A stretch of 19,954 bases of DNA from an uncultured Archangium sp. (GTDB lineage: Bacteria; Myxococcota; Myxococcia; Myxococcales; Myxococcaceae): contig CAMLFP010000060.1 in assembly GCA_946479335.1 (NCBI GenBank), positions 1 to 19,954 of the forward strand, read 5' to 3'. Of the stretch, positions 15,234 to 19,954 are shown one piece after another; positions within the stretch are counted from its first letter, which is position 1; every line of letters begins with the position of its first letter. The notes under the pieces are model-generated. The model searched no databases. It was given only the letters and a program-made list of their open reading frames with translations, and was not told the origin of the DNA. The position numbers were made by a program, and so were the translations under genes.

Positions 15234-15272
15234 CGCGCAGAGGTAACCGCGCCAAACGCGTTCGCCAGCGCG

Positions 15273-15339
15273 TCTTGACGCGTTCTTGACGTCGCGCGGG
15301 CAGGTCTTGACGCCGTCCTGACGCGGGCGCCGGTACTTC
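15273..15339 (+). promoter_or_regulatory. Candidate OmpR/PhoB/KdpE-family operator and promoter for the porin-kdp operon
   Basis: Four direct copies of an octamer lie at 15273 (TCTTGACG), 15284 (TCTTGACG), 15305 (TCTTGACG) and 15316 (TCCTGACG). Start-to-start distances are 11, 21 and 11 bp: two 11-bp-spaced pairs, 32 bp (about three helical turns) apart. This is the geometry of winged-helix response regulator dimers bound on one DNA face. Ten bases after the last copy is TACTTC (15334-15339), a weak -10-like element placed as in PhoB-activated promoters that lack a -35 box. Transcription would then begin almost at the ATG at 15348, which has no ribosome site. KdpE binding is inferred from the downstream genes. 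Confidence 0.6.
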
Positions 15340-15347
15340 TTCCGCGC

Positions 15348-16478
15348 ATGAGAAGCCTCGCGCTCTTGCTGGTCATCGCCGCGCCTGCGTTCGCGCAAGA
15401 CGCTGGCGTGCCCGACGTCGCGTCGGTCGAGCTGCTCGGTGGCCACGTCACCTTCACCGGCGCCGCGGAGGTCAACTACCAGTGGAACTTCAACCGCCCC
15501 GCCGACAACGTCACCGCGCTGCGCGGTTTCGACAATCGCCACAACACCTTCACGGTGTCGAACGTGGTGCTGGGCGCCGCGTGGGACATCAAGGGTGTCA
15601 TCGGCCAGGTGACGCTGCAGGTCGGGCACACGCCCTCGACGTACTACGCGGCGGAGCCCACGGTGCCCGGCGGCCTCGGCACCAACCTGAGCGGCCCGGA
15701 GCTGTGGAAGTACGTGCAGCAGGCGCGCGTGGGCTACGTCATTCCCGTCTGGCGCGGCCTCACCGTCGACGCGGGCATCTTCCTCTCGCCCATCGGCCCG
15801 GAGTCGATGCTGGTGAAGGACAACTGGAACTGGTCGCGCTCCAACCTGTTCTACGGCCTGCCGTACTACCACGCAGGGCTGCGCGCCTCGCTGCCGGTCA
15901 GCGACCGATGGACGCTGCTGGTCGCCGGCCTCAACGGGTGGAACGACATCGTCGACAACAACGCCGACAAGTCGGTGCTGGTGCAGGCGACGTATGCGCT
16001 GCCTGAGAAGCTCGCGCTGACCTTCCAGTACCTCGGCGGCGTGGAGCGCGCGACCGGCGCTCCTGAAGGCCGCGCGTGGCGGCACATGCTCGACGCGTAC
16101 GCCACGTGGACCGCGCTGCCGAGCCTCGCCTTCATCGTGCAGCTCAACGCGGGCCTCGAGCCGAACCGCTTCGGCCTCTCGCACTGGCAGGCCGCCGCGC
16201 TCTCGACGCGCGTGACGGTATTCGACTGGCTTCTCCTCGCGGCGCGCGCCGACGTCTTCTTCGAGCACGTGCCCACCGGCGCGTCGGCCATCTTCTGGCC
16301 GGCGTCATTCATGTCGTCGCAGACGCTCACCGTCGACGTGCGCCCGCACCCGAACCTCTCAGCGCGTCTCGAGTACCGCCACGACGAGGCCGGCGGCGCC
16401 GTCTTCTCCACCGCGCGCGGGCCGCTCACCAGCCCTCGGCAAAACACCCTCACGCTCGGAGTCACCTCATGGTTCTGA
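15348..16478 (+). CDS. Outer-membrane beta-barrel porin (BBP2/OmpL-like) leading the kdp operon
   Basis: This 376-residue protein has a signal peptide ([16 protein letters not shown], cleaved before QDAG) and alternating polar/hydrophobic beta strands throughout. It ends in a terminal aromatic, TLGVTSWF, as expected for a BAM-assembled outer-membrane barrel. Segments such as [55 protein letters not shown] and [19 protein letters not shown] resemble the BBP2 (OmpL-like, former DUF1597) porin family, which is often found beside transporters. The following small gene begins inside its last ten bases. The likely role is letting K+ or other small solutes cross the outer membrane towards Kdp; this is inferred from the operon. 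No ribosome site precedes the ATG, so a leaderless transcript is possible. Confidence 0.85.
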   Translation: MRSLALLLVIAAPAFAQDAGVPDVASVELLGGHVTFTGAAEVNYQWNFNRPADNVTALRGFDNRHNTFTVSNVVLGAAWDIKGVIGQVTLQVGHTPSTYYAAEPTVPGGLGTNLSGPELWKYVQQARVGYVIPVWRGLTVDAGIFLSPIGPESMLVKDNWNWSRSNLFYGLPYYHAGLRASLPVSDRWTLLVAGLNGWNDIVDNNADKSVLVQATYALPEKLALTFQYLGGVERATGAPEGRAWRHMLDAYATWTALPSLAFIVQLNAGLEPNRFGLSHWQAAALSTRVTVFDWLLLAARADVFFEHVPTGASAIFWPASFMSSQTLTVDVRPHPNLSARLEYRHDEAGGAVFSTARGPLTSPRQNTLTLGVTSWF

Positions 16479-16660
16479 AGCAGAAGCCGCGCATCGACGT
16501 GGTGGGCGTGGTGGTGCCGCTGCTGGTGCTGGCCGTCACGTTGCCCGTCGCCGTCTCGCCCTTCTTCGGCGTCGCGGTGCCACACATTCAACAACTCGCC
16601 GCGGGCGCCGTGGCGACGGGAGCGGCGTTCGCGCTGCTCTCGTCGTGGCTGCGCACGTGA
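16469..16660 (+). CDS. Small two-helix membrane protein in the kdp operon
   Basis: This 63-residue protein has two predicted membrane helices, about 11-30 (VVGVVVPLLVLAVTLPVAV) and about 40-58 (QQLAAGAVATGAAFALLSS). A basic N-terminus (LKQKPR) and a C-terminal WLRT suggest both ends are cytoplasmic. Its ATG at 16469 overlaps the porin stop by ten bases and the next gene starts 14 bases after its stop, which supports it being real and co-translated. No known family was recognised. It could be an assembly or regulatory subunit for the potassium pump, in the way KdpF stabilises KdpFABC; that is a guess from position. Confidence 0.65.
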   Translation: MVLKQKPRIDVVGVVVPLLVLAVTLPVAVSPFFGVAVPHIQQLAAGAVATGAAFALLSSWLRT

Positions 16661-16674
16661 CGCAAGGAGCACCG

Positions 16675-16761
16675 ATGGACCTCGCATTTCTCATCGTCAT
16701 CACCGGGCTGTTCGTCGCCGCCTGGGGCTTCGTCGGGCTCTGCGCGCGGGTGAAGTCATGA
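16675..16761 (+). CDS. Single-helix microprotein upstream of kdpF
   Basis: This 28-residue protein is almost entirely one membrane helix, from [13 protein letters not shown] to a C-terminal CARVKS. A good ribosome site (AAGGAGC) ends five bases before the ATG, and its stop overlaps the kdpF start (ATGA). I recall similar tiny MD-xx-F proteins ending in a Cys/Arg-rich tail upstream of kdp genes in other bacteria, usually unnamed. It is probably a membrane microprotein associated with Kdp. Confidence 0.65.
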   Translation: MDLAFLIVITGLFVAAWGFVGLCARVKS

Positions 16762-16850
16762 CCGCGCTCCTGGTGCTGGGCGGCGCGCTCGCCGCGCTCC
16801 TCGCCGGTTACCTCGGCTTCGCGCTGCTCTTCCCGGAGAAGTGGTCATGA
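16758..16850 (+). CDS. kdpF: KdpF, small subunit of the K+-transporting ATPase
   Basis: This 30-residue single-helix peptide has the KdpF pattern: a hydrophobic [21 protein letters not shown] helix ending in LFPEKW, equivalent to the LxxPExF tail of the family. In the KdpFABC complex KdpF sits beside KdpA in the inner membrane and stabilises it. The gene overlaps by four bases with the microprotein before it and with kdpA after it (both ATGA). Confidence 0.88.
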   Translation: MTALLVLGGALAALLAGYLGFALLFPEKWS

Positions 16851-18532
16851 CGCCCAACGCGATCGTGCAACTCGTGGTGTTCATCGCGCTGCTCACCGCG
16901 CTGGCGGTGCCGCTGGGTGAGTACCTGGCGCGCGTCTTCAACGGCGAGGTGCGGTGGCTCGGCACGCTGGAGCGGCTCGTGTACCGGCTGACCGGCGTGC
17001 GCCCCGACGAGGAGATGCCGTGGCAGACGTACGCCGCGTCAGCGCTGCTCTTCAACTTCGAGGGCGTCGTGGCGGTGTACGCGCTGCAGCGTGTGCAGGC
17101 GTGGCTGCCGCTCAACCCGCTGCACCTGGGCGCGGTGTCACCGGAGGTGGCCTTCAACACCGCCCTCAGCTTCGGCACCAACACCAACTGGCAGGCGTAC
17201 AGCGGCGAGACGACGATGAGCCTGCTGACGCAGATGCTGGGGCTCGCGGTGCAGAACTTCCTCTCCGCGGCGACGGGCCTCGCGGTGCTGGTGGCCCTGC
17301 TGCGGGGCTTCACGCGGCGCTCGACGGCGGGCCTCGGCAATTTCTGGGTCGACCTCACGCGCGCCACGCTGCACGTGCTGCTGCCGCTCTCGTTCGTGCT
17401 GGCGCTGGCGCTGGTCTCGCAGGGCGTGGTGCAGACCTTCTCGGGCTCGGCCACCGCGCAGCTCGTGGAGCCGACGAAGGAGGTCGCCACGCAGACGCTC
17501 GCGCTCGGGCCCGTCGCCTCGCAGGTCGCCATCAAGCAGCTGGGCACCAACGGCGGCGGGTTCTTCAACGTCAACTCCGCGCACCCCTTCGAGAACCCCA
17601 CGCCGCTGTCGAACCTGCTGGAGGTGCTCTCGATTCTGCTGCTGGCCGCGGCGCTGTGCTTCACCTTCGGCGCGCTGGTGAAGGACCGTCGCCAGGGCTG
17701 GGCGGTGTACGCGGCGATGCTGGTGGTCTTCGTGCCGCTGATGTTCGCCACCGTGTACTTCGAGCAGCAAGGCAACCCACTGCTCGGTGCCGTCGGTGGA
17801 AACATGGAAGGCAAGGAGGTGCGCTTCGGCATCACCGCGAGCGCGCAGTGGGCGGCGGCGACGTCGGCGGCGTCGAACGGCTCTGTCAACGCGATGCACG
17901 ACAGCTTCACGCCGCTGGGCGGGCTGGTGCCGATGTGGCTCATCCAGCTCGGCGAGGTCATCTTCGGCGGCGTCGGCTCCGGGCTCTACGGGTTGCTCGC
18001 GTACGCCATCATCGCGGTCTTCATCGCGGGGCTGATGGTGGGCCGCACGCCCGAGTATCTCGGCAAGAAGATTGAAGCGTACGAGATGAAGCTGGCGTCG
18101 CTGGTCATCTTGCTGCCGGCGGCGGCGGTGCTGGTGGGCGCGGCGGTCGCGTGCGTCGTCCCGGAAGGAACGTCAGCGTTGGGCAACCCCGGCGCGCACG
18201 GCTTCAGCGAGCTGCTGTACGCGTTCTCCTCGGGCGCGAACAACAATGGCTCGGCGTTCGGTGGGCTGACCGCGAGCGGGCCGTTCTACGCGGTGGCCAT
18301 CGGGCTGTGCATGTTCATCGGGCGCTACGGCGTGATGGTGCCGGTGCTGGCCATCGCGGGCTCGCTGGCCGCCAAGAAATCGGTGCCGGCGGGCGCGGGC
18401 ACGCTGCCGACGCACACGCCGCTCTTCGTGGTGTTGCTGGTGGGCACGGTGGTGCTCGTCGGCGCGCTCACCTTCATCCCCGCGCTCGCGTTGGGCCCCA
18501 TCGTCGAGCAGCTCCAGCTCTCGGGCCATTGA
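16847..18532 (+). CDS. kdpA: KdpA, potassium-channel-like subunit of the K+-transporting ATPase
   Basis: This 561-residue inner-membrane protein selects and conducts K+ within the high-affinity KdpFABC pump. It belongs to the superfamily of K+ transporters with four pore-loop repeats. Pore-loop segments are visible at about 109-120 ([13 protein letters not shown]), about 230-245 ([20 protein letters not shown]), about 340-350 ([14 protein letters not shown]) and about 458-470 ([13 protein letters not shown]). Length is close to the E. coli subunit (557). The ATG at 16847 is chosen over an in-frame GTG at 16841 because it overlaps the kdpF stop and has GGAG eight bases upstream. kdpB follows nine bases after the stop. 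All signature motifs appear intact, so the pump should be functional. Confidence 0.97.
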   Translation: MTPNAIVQLVVFIALLTALAVPLGEYLARVFNGEVRWLGTLERLVYRLTGVRPDEEMPWQTYAASALLFNFEGVVAVYALQRVQAWLPLNPLHLGAVSPEVAFNTALSFGTNTNWQAYSGETTMSLLTQMLGLAVQNFLSAATGLAVLVALLRGFTRRSTAGLGNFWVDLTRATLHVLLPLSFVLALALVSQGVVQTFSGSATAQLVEPTKEVATQTLALGPVASQVAIKQLGTNGGGFFNVNSAHPFENPTPLSNLLEVLSILLLAAALCFTFGALVKDRRQGWAVYAAMLVVFVPLMFATVYFEQQGNPLLGAVGGNMEGKEVRFGITASAQWAAATSAASNGSVNAMHDSFTPLGGLVPMWLIQLGEVIFGGVGSGLYGLLAYAIIAVFIAGLMVGRTPEYLGKKIEAYEMKLASLVILLPAAAVLVGAAVACVVPEGTSALGNPGAHGFSELLYAFSSGANNNGSAFGGLTASGPFYAVAIGLCMFIGRYGVMVPVLAIAGSLAAKKSVPAGAGTLPTHTPLFVVLLVGTVVLVGALTFIPALALGPIVEQLQLSGH

Positions 18533-18541
18533 GAGGACCTC

Positions 18542-19954
18542 ATGTCTGCGACCCATTCACGCCCGCTCTTCGAGGCGGCCATCGTGCGCCCCGCGCTGCT
18601 CGACGCGCTCAAGAAGCTCGACCCCCGCCGCATGGTGAAGAACCCGGTGATGTTCGTGGTGGAGGTCGGCAGCGCCTTCACCACGCTGCTCTTCTTTCAC
18701 GCCGCGCTCACCGGTCACGGCGACGCGCCGGCGGGCTTCATCCTCGCGGTGGCGCTGTGGCTGTGGTTCACCGTGCTCTTCGCCAACTTCGCCGAGGCGA
18801 TGGCCGAAGGGCGCGGCAAGGCGCAGGCCGCGACGCTGCGGAAGGCGCGGCAGCACGTCGTCGCGCGGCGTGTGAAGCACGGGCACGCGGAGGCGATGTA
18901 CCTGGCCGATGCGTCACGTCGCGCCGAGGCCCTCGATGAAGTGCCCTCGTCAGCGCTGCGCGTCGGTGACGTGGTCTTTGTCGCGGCGGGCGAGCTGCTC
19001 CCGGCCGACGGCGAGGTCATCGAGGGCGTGGCGTCGGTCGACGAGAGCGCCATCACCGGGGAGAGCGCGCCCGTCATTCGCGAGAGCGGCGGCGACCGCA
19101 GCGCCGTCACCGGCGGCACGCGCGTGTTGTCGGACTGGCTGGTGGTGCGCGTCACCACCAACCCCGGCGAGACCTTCCTCGACCGGATGATTGCGATGGT
19201 CGAAGGCGCGAAGCGCAAGAAGACGCCGAACGAAATCGCGCTCGACATTCTCCTCGCGGCGCTGACGCTGGTGTTCCTGTTGGCGACGGCGACGCTGCTG
19301 CCGTACTCGCGCTACGCGGTGAGCAGCGCCGGCGCGGGCAGCCCGGTGCCGCTGACCATCCTCGTGTCGCTGCTGGTCTGTCTGATTCCCACCACCATCG
19401 GCGGGTTGCTCTCGGCCATCGGCATCGCGGGGATGGACCGGATGATTCAAGCCAATGTCATCGCGACGTCGGGACGCGCGGTGGAGGCGGCGGGCGACGT
19501 CGATGTGCTGCTCCTCGACAAGACCGGCACCATCACGCTGGGCAATCGACAGGCGGCCGCGTTCCTCCCCGCGCCCGGCGTGAAGGAGGTCGAGCTCGCC
19601 GACGCTGCGCAGCTCTCGTCGCTCGCCGATGAGACCCCCGAGGGCCGTAGCATCGTGGTGCTGGCGAAGGAGCGGCACGGGCTGCGCGGCCGCGAGGCGG
19701 TCGGCGCGACCTTCGTGCCCTTCACCGCGCAGACGCGCATGAGCGGCGTCGACCACGGTGGCCGCTTCATCCGCAAGGGCGCGGCGGACGCGGTGGTGCG
19801 CTTCGTCGAGAGCCGCGGCGGCGCGTTCCCCGCCGAGGTGCGCGCGCTGGTGGAGGACGTCGCGCGGCAAGGCGCGACGCCGCTGGTGGTCGCCGATGGC
19901 GCGCGCGTGCTGGGCGTGGTGCAGCTCAAGGACATCGTGAAGGGCGGAATCAAG
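18542..19954 (+). CDS. kdpB: KdpB, catalytic P-type ATPase subunit (3' end outside the window)
   Basis: KdpB hydrolyses ATP to drive K+ import through KdpA. The window holds the first 471 residues of about 680. Visible features are two N-terminal membrane helices; the actuator loop with T172-G-E-S175 (the Ser equivalent to E. coli S162, whose phosphorylation shuts the pump off); the M4 motif [16 protein letters not shown]; and the phosphorylated aspartate D326 in [12 protein letters not shown]. The nucleotide-binding domain shows [25 protein letters not shown] and RKGAADAVV. The frame runs open through the right edge at [10 protein letters not shown], so the TGDGxND hinge and the last helices are not seen. 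The ATG at 18542 has AGAGGA four bases upstream. kdpC and a sensor-regulator pair (kdpDE) would be expected beyond the edge. Confidence 0.97.
   Translation, partial: MSATHSRPLFEAAIVRPALLDALKKLDPRRMVKNPVMFVVEVGSAFTTLLFFHAALTGHGDAPAGFILAVALWLWFTVLFANFAEAMAEGRGKAQAATLRKARQHVVARRVKHGHAEAMYLADASRRAEALDEVPSSALRVGDVVFVAAGELLPADGEVIEGVASVDESAITGESAPVIRESGGDRSAVTGGTRVLSDWLVVRVTTNPGETFLDRMIAMVEGAKRKKTPNEIALDILLAALTLVFLLATATLLPYSRYAVSSAGAGSPVPLTILVSLLVCLIPTTIGGLLSAIGIAGMDRMIQANVIATSGRAVEAAGDVDVLLLDKTGTITLGNRQAAAFLPAPGVKEVELADAAQLSSLADETPEGRSIVVLAKERHGLRGREAVGATFVPFTAQTRMSGVDHGGRFIRKGAADAVVRFVESRGGAFPAEVRALVEDVARQGATPLVVADGARVLGVVQLKDIVKGGIK

Overview
The window is very GC-rich and densely coded, with little space between genes. 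Its gene content suggests a predatory or soil member of the Myxococcota (Myxococcales-like). It has a Ser/Thr protein kinase with an RDD membrane domain, an orphan hybrid histidine kinase, a SpoIIE/receiver phosphatase with a STAS partner, a VWA-domain surface protein, Cys-rich lipoproteins with Gly-rich repeats, and many GTG starts. This assignment is an inference from style and content; no marker gene is present.

Layout. Positions 145-1572 (minus) carry an anchored VWA-domain protein, divergent from a two-gene signalling unit at 1679-3308: a receiver plus PP2C phosphatase, then an overlapping STAS protein. The STAS gene converges on a minus-strand unit holding a small lipoprotein (3356-3838) and a GT4 glycosyltransferase (3849-4952). 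Divergent from that, only 26 bp away, a long plus-strand run begins. It starts with a 747-residue double glycosyltransferase (4979-7222) whose two halves are joined by an in-frame, 105-bp palindromic dispersed repeat, followed by an overlapping 146-residue protein of unknown function (7219-7659). Next come four tightly packed genes (7732-12839): an exported truncated-haemoglobin lipoprotein, a Ser/Thr kinase with RDD domain, a YceI-dihaem cytochrome c fusion, and a PAS-PAS hybrid histidine kinase. I read these four as one candidate haem/redox signalling module.

From 12821 to 15233 on the minus strand lie a secreted protein of unknown function, a lipoprotein with a 13-unit 18-bp minisatellite and a Cys-rich tail, and a luciferase-like flavin oxidoreductase. 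From 15348 to the right edge runs a potassium-uptake operon: an outer-membrane porin, two tiny membrane proteins, KdpF, KdpA and KdpB (cut by the window edge). It is preceded by four TTGACG-type direct repeats in two 11-bp-spaced pairs, the arrangement expected for an OmpR/PhoB/KdpE-family response regulator.

The most notable items are the repeat element that fuses two enzymes and supplies an internal ribosome-binding site, the globin-kinase-cytochrome-histidine kinase cluster, and the porin-plus-microproteins extension of kdp with its direct-repeat operator. No rRNA, tRNA, CRISPR array, transposase or prophage gene was seen. No gap between genes exceeds 300 bases.
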